NCBI RefSeq assembly: GCF_001999965.1
Contig: NZ_CP019646.1
Location: 1,240,001 to 1,304,000, forward strand
Source of the DNA: Limihaloglobus sulfuriphilus
GTDB lineage: Bacteria > Planctomycetota > Phycisphaerae > Sedimentisphaerales > Sedimentisphaeraceae
Length of the DNA: 64,000 nt
Direction of reading: 5' to 3'
In this document: piece after piece, positions 53,752-63,443 of the stretch
Layout: every line of letters begins with the position of its first letter
Numbering within the stretch: the first letter of the stretch is position 1
The notes under the pieces: generated by a model
What the model saw: the letters and a program-made list of their open reading frames with translations, nothing else
What the model was told of the DNA's origin: nothing
Database searches by the model: none
Made by a program: the position numbers and the translations under genes

Positions 53752-55416
53752 TTACCACCTGAGAACCGCTCCGGTATCGGCACTTGTTGCCATCGCGGCA
53801 TATTTGGCAAGATATCCGTCCTTTATCCTCGGCTCGGGCTTTTTCCAGTTCTTTTTACGCTCGGCGAATTCTGCTTCGCTGAGCTTAACCTCGATCCTGT
53901 TGGCGAGGATATCTATGTCTATGATGTCGCCTTCTTTTACAAGGCCGATCGGTCCGCCGACCGCTGCCTCGGGGCTGACATGCCCTATACATGCGCCGCG
54001 TGTGCCGCCGCTGAAACGCCCGTCGGTGATCAGTGCCACGCTGTCACCGAGACCGGCACCCATGATATAGCTGGTCGGGCTTAGCATTTCCTGCATTCCC
54101 GGTCCGCCCTTGGGGCCTTCATAGCGTATAACAACCACATCGCCGGCCTTGACCTTGCCCGCCAGGATGCCGTCGCAGGCTTCTTCCTGGCTCTCGAAGA
54201 TAACCGCAGGCCCGCTGTGTGTGAGCATAGACTTGGAAACGCCGGCTGTCTTAACAACGCAGCCGTCAGGTGCGAGATTGCCGCGGAGAATACTCAAACC
54301 GCCGGTCTTTGTGTAGGCGTTCTCAAGCGTGTGGATGCACTCGGTGTTTTTTATCTGGGCATCGGCGATATTTTCTCCGAGGCTCTTGCCGGTAACCGTC
54401 GGCCGCGACATATCGAGCAGTTCTGTCTTGCTGATTTCTTTGAGGATAGCGCTGATGCCGCCGGCTTCATTCACATCCTGCATGTGCCAGTGGCTCGAAG
54501 GCGAAACCTTGCAGATATTCGGGCATTTCTGGCTTATCTCGTTTATATTGTTGAGATTGTATTCGATTCCCGCCTCGTTGGCAACGGCAAGTGCGTGCAG
54601 AACGGTATTTGTTGAGCCGCCCATCGCCATATCCAGAACAAAGGCATTGTCTATGTTCTTTGAGTTGAGGATATCCAGAGGTTTCAGGTCCATTTCAACG
54701 AGTTTGAGTATCTGGGCTCCGGCTCTTTTGTATAGATCCTGGCGTTTCGGGTCAACTGCCGGTATTGTGCCGTTGCCAGGCAGTGCTATTCCGATCGCCT
54801 CACACAGACAGTTCATCGAATTGGCGGTGAACATACCCGAACAGCTGCCGACAGTCGGGCAGCCCGTGCATTCGAGCTCATCAAGTTTTTCCTGGTCTAT
54901 CTTGCCGGCGTTGAACTCTGCAACGCCTTCAAATATGCTTATCAGGTCAACATCCTTGCCGTCTTTGCTCTTGCCCGCCATCATCGGGCCGCCCGAGACA
55001 AATACTGTCGGGATATTAACCCGCATCGCCCCCATAAGCATCCCGGGAACGACCTTGTCGCAGTTAGGAATACATACCATACCGTCAAAGCAATGCGCCC
55101 TGCACATCGTTTCAACCGAATCTGCGATAATCTCCCTTGAAGCAAGGGAATACTTCATACCGGTATGCCCCATGGCTATACCGTCGCAAACGGCGATTGT
55201 ATTGAACTCAAACGGCACACCGCCGGCGTCACGTATCGCCTGCTTGACGACCTCTGCCACCTTGTTTAGATGGGCATGGCCGGGAACTATCTCGCAAAAA
55301 CTGTTCGCTACCGCAATAAACGGCTTATCGATCTGGCTTTTATCTATACCGCAAGCCGAAAGAAGCCCTCTGTGAGGAGCCTTTTGGAAGCCGCTCTTAA
55401 TCATATCACTGTTCAT
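53752..55416 (-). CDS. ilvD: Dihydroxy-acid dehydratase
   Basis: A 554-aa iron-sulphur enzyme making the 2-oxo acids of valine and isoleucine. Motifs are [101 protein letters not shown] and [11 protein letters not shown]. The cysteines in CDK and SCSGMF bind the cluster. The ATG at 55416 follows GGAG by 7 bases; an upstream in-frame start would add 14 residues without support. It heads the ilvD-leuD-leuB-mnmA run. Confidence 0.96.
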   Translation of the reverse strand: MNSDMIKSGFQKAPHRGLLSACGIDKSQIDKPFIAVANSFCEIVPGHAHLNKVAEVVKQAIRDAGGVPFEFNTIAVCDGIAMGHTGMKYSLASREIIADSVETMCRAHCFDGMVCIPNCDKVVPGMLMGAMRVNIPTVFVSGGPMMAGKSKDGKDVDLISIFEGVAEFNAGKIDQEKLDELECTGCPTVGSCSGMFTANSMNCLCEAIGIALPGNGTIPAVDPKRQDLYKRAGAQILKLVEMDLKPLDILNSKNIDNAFVLDMAMGGSTNTVLHALAVANEAGIEYNLNNINEISQKCPNICKVSPSSHWHMQDVNEAGGISAILKEISKTELLDMSRPTVTGKSLGENIADAQIKNTECIHTLENAYTKTGGLSILRGNLAPDGCVVKTAGVSKSMLTHSGPAVIFESQEEACDGILAGKVKAGDVVVIRYEGPKGGPGMQEMLSPTSYIMGAGLGDSVALITDGRFSGGTRGACIGHVSPEAAVGGPIGLVKEGDIIDIDILANRIEVKLSEAEFAERKKNWKKPEPRIKDGYLAKYAAMATSADTGAVLRW

Positions 55417-55666
55417 GTTTATATCTCCAATACATAAATAAAAATTAACAAAATCCAAATTATACCGTTAAATCAGTCATTTGCAACGGCTAATGTGTGC
55501 GATGTTTTTTGTTTTGAGCGTTTGTTTTTCTGCCGCGTGCTTAAATATATTAAATCATATTTTGCATAAACTTATCTATGTGATATAATTATGATTTTGA
55601 GATTATGGCTCAAGCGGTTTTATCGCTGGAAAGCCCCGAAATATAACTATATTACAGCAGAAAATT

Positions 55667-57271
55667 ATGCAGCCTGAAATAAGACGATATCTGACAAACA
55701 TTGACACAGTATCGACACAGCAGTTTTTCACAGACGTGCTGGTAGTAGGTGCCGGCGTATCGGGACTTAGAGCGGCAATAGAAGCATCTGAAAAGTGCAG
55801 TGTTACCCTTGTCTGCAAGGATACCCTTGAAAAAAGCAACAGCTGGCTCGCGCAGGGCGGTATCGCATCAGTCCTTGACAAAGACGACAGTCTCGAGTCG
55901 CATTACGAAGATACAATCCGCACCGGATGCGGCTTATGTAACAATGAGACAGTCCGGCTGGTCGTGCAAAATGGGCCAAAACTGGTTCACGAGCTCAAAG
56001 ACTGGGGAACAGAATTCGACATGGTCGGCGACAAATTCGCCGCGACGCTGGAAGGCGGACACTCCTTTGCCCGTATCGCCCACTCTCACGGCGACTCCAC
56101 CGGCAGGGGCATAACCGAGGCTCTTATACGTAAAGCCCGTGGAATAAAGAACATAAATATAATTGAGGAATTTTTCACAATAGACCTTATAACCGATCAG
56201 GACAAAAACTGTCTGGGCATAATCGGCTATAACAGCAAACTTGGCACAGAGATAATCTGGGGCGGCTCGACAATTCTCGCAACCGGCGGAGCAGGAAGAC
56301 TTTATCGCGAAACAACAAACCCCAGAGTTGCGACAGCCGACGGACTAGCTATGGCATACAGGGCAGGCGCGGTACTTGCAGACCTCGAAATGATGCAGTT
56401 TCACCCGACAACTCTTTACATTGCCGGCGCATCAAGGGCACTCATTACAGAAGCACTAAGAGGAGAAGGCGCGATACTTATAGACTGCAACGGCGATAGA
56501 TTCATGTCCGATTATAATCCTGCCGGCGAGTTGGCGCCCAGAGACATTGTCAGCCAGTCAATTCTATCACAGATGCTCAAAACTAATTCCACGCACGTTT
56601 ATCTCGATGTGCGGCATTTTAAAGAAGGTTTTTTCCAAAAACGCTTCCCATATATATACGAACTGTGCAAAGATTTTGATATTGATGTCCGCAAGGACCT
56701 TATACCAGTTCGCCCCAGCGCCCACTACATGATCGGCGGCATAAAAACAGACCTTCAGGCCAGAACAAATATTAAGGGCCTTTTCGCGGTTGGAGAGGCC
56801 GCGGCTACCGGCCTGCACGGCGCAAACAGGCTTGCCAGCAACTCACTTGTAGAGGGTCTCGTATTCGGACAGATAGCGGGGAAAAACGCAGCCTCGGACA
56901 TTGATTCAGCAGGCATTGAAGCAAAACGCACCAGAGTGAACTATCATGTGCCGGTATCACAGCGAACTGTTCTGGACACGGCAGATGTAAGAAACTCGCT
57001 GCGTGCGCTGATGTGGAGAAATATCGGCATAACACGCCACGAAAAGGCACTGCAGGAAGCCCGGGAAATAATACTTTTCTGGCAGCGTTATGTCATGGAC
57101 AAGGTTTTTGATGACTACGAGGGCTGGGAATGCCAGAACATGCTTACAGTCGCGATGCTTATGGCAGAATCCGCCCAAAAACGCAAAGAAAGCCGCGGCG
57201 TCCATTATCGCAGAGATTATCCCGAGAAAAAAGAAGATTTTGCTTTTCACATAGAAACCTGTATGGTTTAA
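55667..57271 (+). CDS. nadB: L-aspartate oxidase
   Basis: A 534-aa flavoenzyme that makes iminoaspartate for NAD synthesis. The FAD-binding start is DVLVVGAGVSGLRAAIEASE (about residues 25-44); ASRALITEALRGEGAILID and RDIVSQSILSQML follow, and the active-site region is RPSAHYMIGGIKTDLQARTNIKGLFAVGEAAATGLHGANRLASNSLVEGLVFG. The C-terminal helical domain is present. The specific HGANRLASNSL sequence favours NadB over fumarate reductase. nadA and nadC are not in the window. Confidence 0.93.
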   Translation: MQPEIRRYLTNIDTVSTQQFFTDVLVVGAGVSGLRAAIEASEKCSVTLVCKDTLEKSNSWLAQGGIASVLDKDDSLESHYEDTIRTGCGLCNNETVRLVVQNGPKLVHELKDWGTEFDMVGDKFAATLEGGHSFARIAHSHGDSTGRGITEALIRKARGIKNINIIEEFFTIDLITDQDKNCLGIIGYNSKLGTEIIWGGSTILATGGAGRLYRETTNPRVATADGLAMAYRAGAVLADLEMMQFHPTTLYIAGASRALITEALRGEGAILIDCNGDRFMSDYNPAGELAPRDIVSQSILSQMLKTNSTHVYLDVRHFKEGFFQKRFPYIYELCKDFDIDVRKDLIPVRPSAHYMIGGIKTDLQARTNIKGLFAVGEAAATGLHGANRLASNSLVEGLVFGQIAGKNAASDIDSAGIEAKRTRVNYHVPVSQRTVLDTADVRNSLRALMWRNIGITRHEKALQEAREIILFWQRYVMDKVFDDYEGWECQNMLTVAMLMAESAQKRKESRGVHYRRDYPEKKEDFAFHIETCMV

Positions 57272-57363
57272 TGTTTATAAGCAGATTTAGTATATGAATC
57301 AGGTTTAGCTGATTTTGAAAAATTTATAACATTAATATTTTAAAATAGTTTAGCGGAGGCATT

Positions 57364-58311
57364 ATGTACCGTAAAGCATTGAGTGCAATGACAGTTTTGT
57401 TTGCAGTAAGTCTATTAGCAACATCAGGTTGCAGCAAATCATATATGGATCTGGATTACCAGAGCCAGGATCTGAGTTACAGGGTTACCCAGGAAGTCGC
57501 CAAAGAGGTTATCTTTGAGCAGCCATCTATTGACAAGTCCAAGACCGATACAGTAAAGACTGTAGTGGAAATGGAATACACACAATCTCCGCTTGGCTTC
57601 TCTGATGAGACAGCGGCAACCCTGCTTGATATCACCGTTACAGACCTCAAATATTTCAGCCAGGGCAAAAACGGCGTAAACACGGACTTTGATTATTCCC
57701 GCGGCCAGGACAAAAACAAACCTCTTGCGGCAATTGTCGGCCAGTCCTACAAGATTGAGGTTGCCCCTGACGGCTCTGTCAGCGTGGTTGACGCGACAGA
57801 CGCAAGAAAAGCCTGTACTGCACGCGAGCTCAAGGCGCTTCTCAGCGACGATAGCATCATCGCCAGACACAAGAGCTACTACTACAAGGGAGCGACCCAG
57901 CTCAAAAAAGGTGCGGCATGGAGCACTGTAGTAGCTTCACCCAAAGGCTCACTCGACCAGAAAAACTTCGAAAAAGTCTACACTGTTAACGAAATCGTAA
58001 AAAACGGCGACAAGAAAATCGCTCACGTGAACATGTCTGCCAATGTTACAAACAAAGAGCCTGAAAACGGCGAAGATACTGACGGCGCTGCCCAGGGCAT
58101 GGGGTTCATGGCAGGCATATTTGACAACACCAACATCTACACCGGGAACCTGGTTTTTGACACAACAGAGGGCGTTCCGGTTTTATACGATGAGACACTG
58201 GTTGCAGAATACGTAGCCGCCGAAGAACCGCGAACAGGCGACAAGACTAAAGGCCCGGATGTGCTGACCATGCGGTTCACCAACATCTATAAGCTGGAAA
58301 TGGTTAAATAG
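57364..58311 (+). CDS. Lipoprotein of unknown function, first of a pair
   Basis: A 315-aa protein with a lipoprotein signal (ALSAMTVLFAVSLLATSGC, Cys at about residue 23) and GGAGG 5 bases before the ATG. The mature part is beta-rich and moderately charged. It resembles DUF6263-type lipoproteins in layout (TVVEMEYTQ, Q-x-Y-K-I-E-V-A-P-D-G-S-V, G-A-x-W near residue 195). The next gene encodes a second lipoprotein with the same layout, 6 bases after its stop. Function is unknown. Confidence 0.78.
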   Translation: MYRKALSAMTVLFAVSLLATSGCSKSYMDLDYQSQDLSYRVTQEVAKEVIFEQPSIDKSKTDTVKTVVEMEYTQSPLGFSDETAATLLDITVTDLKYFSQGKNGVNTDFDYSRGQDKNKPLAAIVGQSYKIEVAPDGSVSVVDATDARKACTARELKALLSDDSIIARHKSYYYKGATQLKKGAAWSTVVASPKGSLDQKNFEKVYTVNEIVKNGDKKIAHVNMSANVTNKEPENGEDTDGAAQGMGFMAGIFDNTNIYTGNLVFDTTEGVPVLYDETLVAEYVAAEEPRTGDKTKGPDVLTMRFTNIYKLEMVK

Positions 58312-58317
58312 TTATAA

Positions 58318-59358
58318 ATGACCCATTATACAGAAAACTTGGATTTAATGAGAAAGGCCGATAAATTGAAACGCTCTATCATATTCATAGCGGCGGGGCT
58401 GATTCTGGCGGTTCTTGCCGGCTGCAGCGAGCCCTACAGCACACCAAATAAGGTTATGGGGCTTAATTTCGAGATGAACAAGCCGCTCAAATACAGGTTT
58501 GTCTCATCAAGAAACGTAGATCTGACACTCAGCGATCAGAAACAAAAAGATACAAAAGAAATGACAGAACAGCTAGAGATGGTGATATCCTACACCCCGA
58601 TAGAAGAAGATATCTACGGCGACATTACCGTAAAAGCCGTCTGTGAGTCATCAAAAGTCACAAAGGGCAGCTTCTCCGGTTCACGCCAGCCGGGCAAAGA
58701 CATCACTGAATCTCTTGCGGGCAGAGAGTGGACCTTTAAGGTAAACTCGCTGGGACAAATAAGGAACTTTAAAGGCTTAAACAAGCTGGTAGAGGAACTC
58801 GGCGCGGCAACTATTACAAAACAGGCAACCAGAAATGTAAAAGACCCTGATATGATATGGGACTTTGTCAATACCCAGTGGTTCATCTGGGATCCTATCG
58901 CCGGCCAGGCAGATGCCGGCAAAGATATTACCCCCGGTGCCACCTGGAAGTCAACCCAGATTATACCATTTGCAAAACTTGTACCCGCTGAAAGAAGAAT
59001 ACATTACACATACGCTCAGGCTGACGAAGAAGCAGATAATATCAAAATATCCGGCGTGATAGAGAAACTCCCTGTAAAATTTGATGATAACAAACAACCC
59101 ATGCCGGAGGTTACGACCCTGCCCAAGCCTTACAAGGTGCCTCACCAGATGAGGGGAATGTTCGGCTTCCTGACCAACTACAGAGTTGATTCTCTCCAGG
59201 GCAGCCTCGAGGCTGTTTATGATGCCCAATCAGCGGTTCTGCGCAGCTGCCGACAGGAATACGACATGAAGATGACAGCCTCATTTATGCTGCCCCTTGG
59301 CGACTCTGTACCGAAACTGGACGTAAAACAGATTATCAAGATGGAGCTGATTGAATAG
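58318..59358 (+). CDS. Lipoprotein of unknown function, second of a pair
   Basis: Up to 346 aa, with a lipoprotein signal (RSIIFIAAGLILAVLAGC). The start is unclear: ATG 58318 has no ribosome site, ATG 58348 a weak one, and TTG 58366 has GAGAAAGG 8 bases upstream and gives a typical short signal. The mature protein shares the order of features of its neighbour: LEMVISYTP, EWTFKVNSLGQIRNF (like IEVAPDGSV), PGATWKSTQ (like GAAWSTVV). This suggests distant homology and perhaps an old duplication. It overlaps the upstream reach of the HIT gene. Confidence 0.78.
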   Translation: MTHYTENLDLMRKADKLKRSIIFIAAGLILAVLAGCSEPYSTPNKVMGLNFEMNKPLKYRFVSSRNVDLTLSDQKQKDTKEMTEQLEMVISYTPIEEDIYGDITVKAVCESSKVTKGSFSGSRQPGKDITESLAGREWTFKVNSLGQIRNFKGLNKLVEELGAATITKQATRNVKDPDMIWDFVNTQWFIWDPIAGQADAGKDITPGATWKSTQIIPFAKLVPAERRIHYTYAQADEEADNIKISGVIEKLPVKFDDNKQPMPEVTTLPKPYKVPHQMRGMFGFLTNYRVDSLQGSLEAVYDAQSAVLRSCRQEYDMKMTASFMLPLGDSVPKLDVKQIIKMELIE

Positions 59359-59365
59359 CACTCTT

Positions 59366-59890
59366 ATGACTTTGCAGAAGAACAACATCTGGGCGCCCTG
59401 GCGAATGGCGTATATCAAGGATATAGAAAAAAGCGATGAATGTTTTTTATGTGCGGCCAGAGAAGACCGTGGGGACGACAGAGAAAAATATGTACTTTGG
59501 CGGACTGAACTAAGCATAGTGGTATTCAACAGGTTTCCGTATAACAACGGACATCTTCTGATAGCACCAAAACGCCATATACCCGACCTGGAAACGGCTG
59601 CTGTTGAAGAAATCTTCGATATCGCAACTCTTGCACGGGATACGCAGATTATCCTTAAAAAAGCAATAAGCCCACAGGGCTTTAACGTCGGCTTAAATAT
59701 CGGCAGATGCGCCGGCGCCGGACTGCCGGGACACCTGCATATGCACATCGTACCCAGATGGGACGGAGACACGGGTTTTATGTCCACATGCAGTGAAGTG
59801 GAGGTTATCAGCCAGTCAATGGACGAGCTCTACGATATGCTTATCGAGCTCAGCGGCGAAATGAATCTTCCTTCGAAAAAGTGCAAATAA
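59366..59890 (+). CDS. HIT-family nucleotide-binding hydrolase/phosphorylase
   Basis: A 174-aa HIT protein of the Ap4A-phosphorylase-like bacterial group. The histidine triad is GHLHMHIVPRW (about residues 124-134), with the family segments NIWAPWRMAYI, ECFLCAARED, VVFNRFPYNNGHLLIAPKRHI and FNVGLNIGRCAGAGLPGH. The ATG at 59366 is chosen because the family starts NNIWAPWR; the upstream TTG is inside the lipoprotein gene. It probably breaks down dinucleoside polyphosphates. Confidence 0.93.
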   Translation: MTLQKNNIWAPWRMAYIKDIEKSDECFLCAAREDRGDDREKYVLWRTELSIVVFNRFPYNNGHLLIAPKRHIPDLETAAVEEIFDIATLARDTQIILKKAISPQGFNVGLNIGRCAGAGLPGHLHMHIVPRWDGDTGFMSTCSEVEVISQSMDELYDMLIELSGEMNLPSKKCK

Positions 59891-59909
59891 CTCTTTATTA
59901 GAGGTACAT

Positions 59910-60947
59910 ATGTCTGTTCAGCAAAGAAAGTTTGCCCAGTTTCAAGGCAATCCGATTACTATGTATATTCTGTCAAACAAGAACGGAATGAAAGCCGAAA
60001 TTATTGATTACGGGGCAATTCTCGTCTCGCTCTATGTGCCGGACAGAGGCGGAAATATCGCCGACGTAACCCTGGGTTTTGACGAGCTTGAAAGCTACGC
60101 AGAACGCAGCCCGTACTTCGGTGCCACTGTCGGCAGAGTCGCAAACAGGATTGACAGCGGCAGCTTCACACTCGACGGTGTTGAATATCAGCTTGCCAAG
60201 AACGAGAACGGCCGCCACCACCTCCACGGCGGCAATAAGGGCTTTAACAATGTAATCTGGAGAGCCCAGCCTCTCGAAGAAGATGACTTCTCTGCCGTAA
60301 CGCTCAACTATATGAGCCCCGATGGAGAAGAAAACTATCCCGGAAACCTCAACGTTACTGTAACATACACGCTCACCGACGAAAATGAGCTTAAGATTGA
60401 TTTCGATGCTGTTGCAGACAAGGCTACCCCTGTAAACCTGACACACCACAGCTACTTCAATCTGGCTGCGGAGCACTCAGCCGACATACTCGGCCATGAG
60501 ATGGAAATATTTGCAGACAGCTATACACCTGTAAACGATGATCTTATACCAACCGGCAAGATTGCCCCCGTCGCAGGAACCGCACTGGATTTTACCCACC
60601 CCCATGCAATTGGTGAACGAATCGGCCAGACACAGGCCGGCTATGACCACAACTACATTCTCGGCAATGACGAACAAACATATATCCTCGCCGCCAGAAC
60701 ATACGAGCCGAAAAGCGGCCGCGTAATGGAAACCTACACCAATCAGCCGGCGATTCAGTTTTACTCGGGTAATTTTCTTGACGGCATAAAAGGCAAAAGC
60801 GGCAAAACATACAGTTCGCACAGCGCATTCTGCCTGGAGCCGCAGATACACCCCAACGCGGTGAATACGCCGGGATTTCCTGATGCCATACTTCGCCCGG
60901 GCCAGAGATACAGGCACAATATGGCGTATGTATTCTCGGTTAGATGA
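59910..60947 (+). CDS. galM: Aldose 1-epimerase (mutarotase)
   Basis: A 345-aa beta-sandwich enzyme converting alpha and beta anomers of glucose or galactose. Motifs are IDYGAILVSLYVPDR, LGFDELESY, YFGATVGRVANRI, HHLHGGNKGFNNVIW (the first catalytic His region), PVNLTHHSYFNL (second catalytic His), YDHNYIL and the catalytic Glu in SAFCLEPQIHPNAVN. AGAGG lies 7 bases before the ATG. It follows the HIT gene by 19 bases. Confidence 0.96.
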   Translation: MSVQQRKFAQFQGNPITMYILSNKNGMKAEIIDYGAILVSLYVPDRGGNIADVTLGFDELESYAERSPYFGATVGRVANRIDSGSFTLDGVEYQLAKNENGRHHLHGGNKGFNNVIWRAQPLEEDDFSAVTLNYMSPDGEENYPGNLNVTVTYTLTDENELKIDFDAVADKATPVNLTHHSYFNLAAEHSADILGHEMEIFADSYTPVNDDLIPTGKIAPVAGTALDFTHPHAIGERIGQTQAGYDHNYILGNDEQTYILAARTYEPKSGRVMETYTNQPAIQFYSGNFLDGIKGKSGKTYSSHSAFCLEPQIHPNAVNTPGFPDAILRPGQRYRHNMAYVFSVR

Positions 60948-61279
60948 AACCGCCGGACTTATGTGATATTGGCTTATTTAATCCCTTTCAGGTAATCCTG
61001 CCTGGATTGCTTACTGCCCTTATTCCTCAATCTTTTTCCCGACTTCGGCGGTTTTGTGTAGATTCTAACAAAAATTGCGACTTATGACATTCAGAGTGCG
61101 GTTTTTCTTTGGGAAAGGCTTATAGTGCTTAGTGTTGCTTTCTGATTCTCAAGATAGTCGGATATGTTATAATTCAGGCATGTTTATACGAGTAAAGACA
61201 TCAAAGAACAGCCCGAAGCGGTCAGTTCAGATCGCGAAGAGCTGCCGTAACGAGAAGAATCAGCCTCGCCAGCGGTCAA
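60948..61279. other. Gene-free stretch between galM and tRNA-Pro
   Basis: About 330 bases with no gene I can support; the one plus-strand open frame runs antisense into the tRNA. No clear terminator with a T-run is visible after galM. Confidence 0.5.
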
Positions 61280-61354
61280 TCGGGCTGAGAGGACTTGAAC
61301 CTCCGACCTCTTGACCCCCAGTCAAGCGCGCTAGCCAAACTGCGCCACAGCCCG
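61280..61354 (-). tRNA. tRNA-Pro, anticodon GGG
   Basis: On the minus strand acceptor CGGGCTG pairs with CAGCCCG, the anticodon stem CTTGA/TCAAG encloses CTGGGGG (anticodon GGG), and the T-arm has GGTTCAAGTCC. Discriminator A; CCA is not encoded. It complements the TGG tRNA-Pro at 8803. Confidence 0.96.
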
Positions 61355-61367
61355 TTTAAGGTTTGGT

Positions 61368-61395
61368 ATTCTAAGCAAAAACGGACTGAATACAA
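61368..61395 (-). promoter_or_regulatory. Promoter of tRNA-Pro(GGG)
   Basis: On the minus strand TTGTAT (61395-61390), 16-base spacer and TAGAAT (61373-61368), 13 bases before the tRNA. Same -10 box and spacing as the other two tRNA promoters. Confidence 0.7.
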
Positions 61396-61452
61396 ACCTT
61401 TTTTGCTAAAATATGAGAAATAAATCTGATTAAATCCCCAAACGCAGAACGG

Positions 61453-62724
61453 TTATTTGTCAAACGGCATTTTTACACCGCCGCCCTGAACCTTTTCCAC
61501 GGAACTCTTACGGCCCGGATCACTAATATAGCCGGGCACACTCATTCCGCGGCGGCCCGGTGTTGCGAATTTGCAGGCCATGCCAACGGTTAAAATTTCC
61601 GGATTACCGCTGACAACGCGGCATAAAGTATGGTCATACATTACGTTGACTGCCTGGAGAACTACTTTTTCCAAAGTTTCCCCGCCAAATGCAGTAAATG
61701 TCATTTCAGGCTGGATCAGCTTGCCGCCGACATCGATAACAACTTTGCCGCCATCCACACTCTCGATACGTATTGGATCGGCGTATTCGAGAACACGGCG
61801 GACAATATCAGCCGCGGCTGCTTCCATTACAATATCTGAAACCTCCTCAGAGGGTATTTCATCAGCATAAACTTCGCCGGTAACCTCGCGGGAAAGTTTT
61901 CGTATGTCCGAGTCATCCATACGCATCCTGTAGGTATCCGCCATGGCCACCTTGCGTGTGTCGGCGTCAAAAAGCCGGTAGTCCATCATAAGCCTTGCCT
62001 CACGGCTGGAAATTCTTCGGCCGATAGCAGGATTGTTTTTGGTAATTTCGCTGTTAAGATAATTTGTGACCGTGCCGGAGAAGACATAATCAGCCCCAAG
62101 TGCCTGTGCCAGTCTTGCCCTTTCCTGGTCCGGCACCATATCTGATGCCAAAAGATTACGCTCGGCCAGATAATCGTTTGTGTACTGTCTGTCAAGAACG
62201 TCAAACCTGCCGGACTGCACCATAAGAACAGATAGCCTTCGGCTAAGCGATTCACTGAAACTGCCTGAAAGATTCAGCCCCTCACCCACATGTACCGGCA
62301 AAACCGCAACACGGATCAGCTTGGAGGTGTCTTCGGGGTATTTGTACACGCCGGCTTTTATCTCAACCCTGTAATTGCCGCCCTCTACTTTGCTCTCGCT
62401 GATTACATCGAATGTCTTAACCATACCTTCGAACTCCTGCATAACCGTGGTTCCTTCGGTTTTCAGGCTCAAATCATCAACGCTGATTCTTCGTTCATCG
62501 TAGGTGTAGAGGCTACTCCTCTGTCCCGTCTGCATGTCAAGCAGATATCTGGCCGTATCAACAGAAACTCCGTTAACCTTTTGCACGGCTTCTTTTAGAG
62601 CTTTTTCGATTGCCAGCTCGCGTGTTTTGCCTTCGCCGATGGCTTCGGTCTCTACGATTTCTACACGGCCCGCCAGGACAATACCTGATACAAGAATAAA
62701 AGCAGTAAGAACTGAAAGTTTCAT
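61453..62724 (-). CDS. Secreted CsgG-like protein
   Basis: A 423-aa exported protein: signal peptide (KLSVLTAFILVSGIVLAG), then an N-terminal domain (RVEIVETEAIGEGKTRELAIEKALKEAVQKVNGV, about residues 20-53) like the LPP20/flagellar-assembly-associated fold. From about 140 a CsgG-type domain follows (IRVAVLPVHVGEG, SLSRRLSVLMVQSGRFDVLDRQY, ERARLAQALGADYVFSGTVTNY). A C-terminal beta region covers about 310-400. GGAGG lies 7 bases before the ATG. It lies 18 bases after the LpoB-like gene and likely shares its operon. CsgG-like domains occur in outer-membrane export and LpoB-type lipoproteins; its exact role is unknown. Confidence 0.8.
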   Translation of the reverse strand: MKLSVLTAFILVSGIVLAGRVEIVETEAIGEGKTRELAIEKALKEAVQKVNGVSVDTARYLLDMQTGQRSSLYTYDERRISVDDLSLKTEGTTVMQEFEGMVKTFDVISESKVEGGNYRVEIKAGVYKYPEDTSKLIRVAVLPVHVGEGLNLSGSFSESLSRRLSVLMVQSGRFDVLDRQYTNDYLAERNLLASDMVPDQERARLAQALGADYVFSGTVTNYLNSEITKNNPAIGRRISSREARLMMDYRLFDADTRKVAMADTYRMRMDDSDIRKLSREVTGEVYADEIPSEEVSDIVMEAAAADIVRRVLEYADPIRIESVDGGKVVIDVGGKLIQPEMTFTAFGGETLEKVVLQAVNVMYDHTLCRVVSGNPEILTVGMACKFATPGRRGMSVPGYISDPGRKSSVEKVQGGGVKMPFDK

Positions 62725-62742
62725 TTTAACCTCCGGGGTTAA

Positions 62743-63348
62743 TTACCAGGACACACTCTTCCTGTCGCCTCTTTTTCCTAAGACGACCTCATTTTGCCAG
62801 AATCTCAAACCGCTTGAGATATCTGTCAAAAGTATCTGGAAGTAGTATTCTACCTGGGTTTCATTTTTATCGATTTTCACATCTTTTTGTATTATCTTAC
62901 CAGAAAGACTCAACTCGGGAGCAATCAGCTGGCCCTTTCCGGCGATGGTTTCAGTGTCAAATTCCTCATTATCACGCAGCTCTCTGGTCTGATAGACCAT
63001 GTCATCTTTGGCGCCGCTGCCGCCCAGAGCTGAAGTCAGAACAACCTTGCCGGTGTTCATAAGCTCTTCTTCGACCTTGGCCATTAGCTGGTCAGTGTCT
63101 ATCCGCTGCATGGTGTCGTTTACCACTCTGCCGGTAGCGACAACATATCTTCCGCCTTCAGGCTTATTAAGAACTCCGGAAGAAACCATAGATTCGATCA
63201 GCTCCGCTGATGCGCGGTCAAAATCACGGTAGTCAAGTCCCATCACAGGACGGCCCTCATCATTAGATGTATCAATATTTGTTGTCTTAGTGGTACAGCC
63301 GCTCAACGCGATAAGTCCAACAGCAATGGCTAAAAGTATGCTTCTCAT
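62743..63348 (-). CDS. lpoB: LpoB-like penicillin-binding-protein activator lipoprotein
   Basis: A 201-aa lipoprotein (signal RSILLAIAVGLIALSGC) with AAGGAG 9 bases upstream. The family pattern of LpoB is clear: DYRDFDRASAELIESMVSSG, RYVVATGRVVNDTMQRIDTDQLMAKVEEELMNTGKV, LSLSGKIIQKDV and VEYYFQILLTDISSGLRFWQNEVVLGKRG. In E. coli LpoB reaches from the outer membrane to activate PBP1b; ycfL is its neighbour there, as a YcfL-like gene is here. The link to a PBP in this organism is inferred, as no pbp gene lies in the window. Confidence 0.88.
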   Translation of the reverse strand: MRSILLAIAVGLIALSGCTTKTTNIDTSNDEGRPVMGLDYRDFDRASAELIESMVSSGVLNKPEGGRYVVATGRVVNDTMQRIDTDQLMAKVEEELMNTGKVVLTSALGGSGAKDDMVYQTRELRDNEEFDTETIAGKGQLIAPELSLSGKIIQKDVKIDKNETQVEYYFQILLTDISSGLRFWQNEVVLGKRGDRKSVSW

Positions 63349-63443
63349 GAGATAATCTCCTTATGATCTCACATAAAATTATGTTGTATATATATTAATA
63401 TTCTTTTTTAATGGATTTGTTCGGAAAAAACTGTAAACCCCGA

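Noticed and set aside
54329-55375. 348-codon plus-strand frame opposite ilvD
   Set aside because: Long only because of the codon bias of ilvD; no ribosome site or protein family.
61132-61314. Plus-strand frame ending in GLRGLEPPTS
   Set aside because: It runs antisense into tRNA-Pro(GGG), a well-known artefact of tRNA genes.
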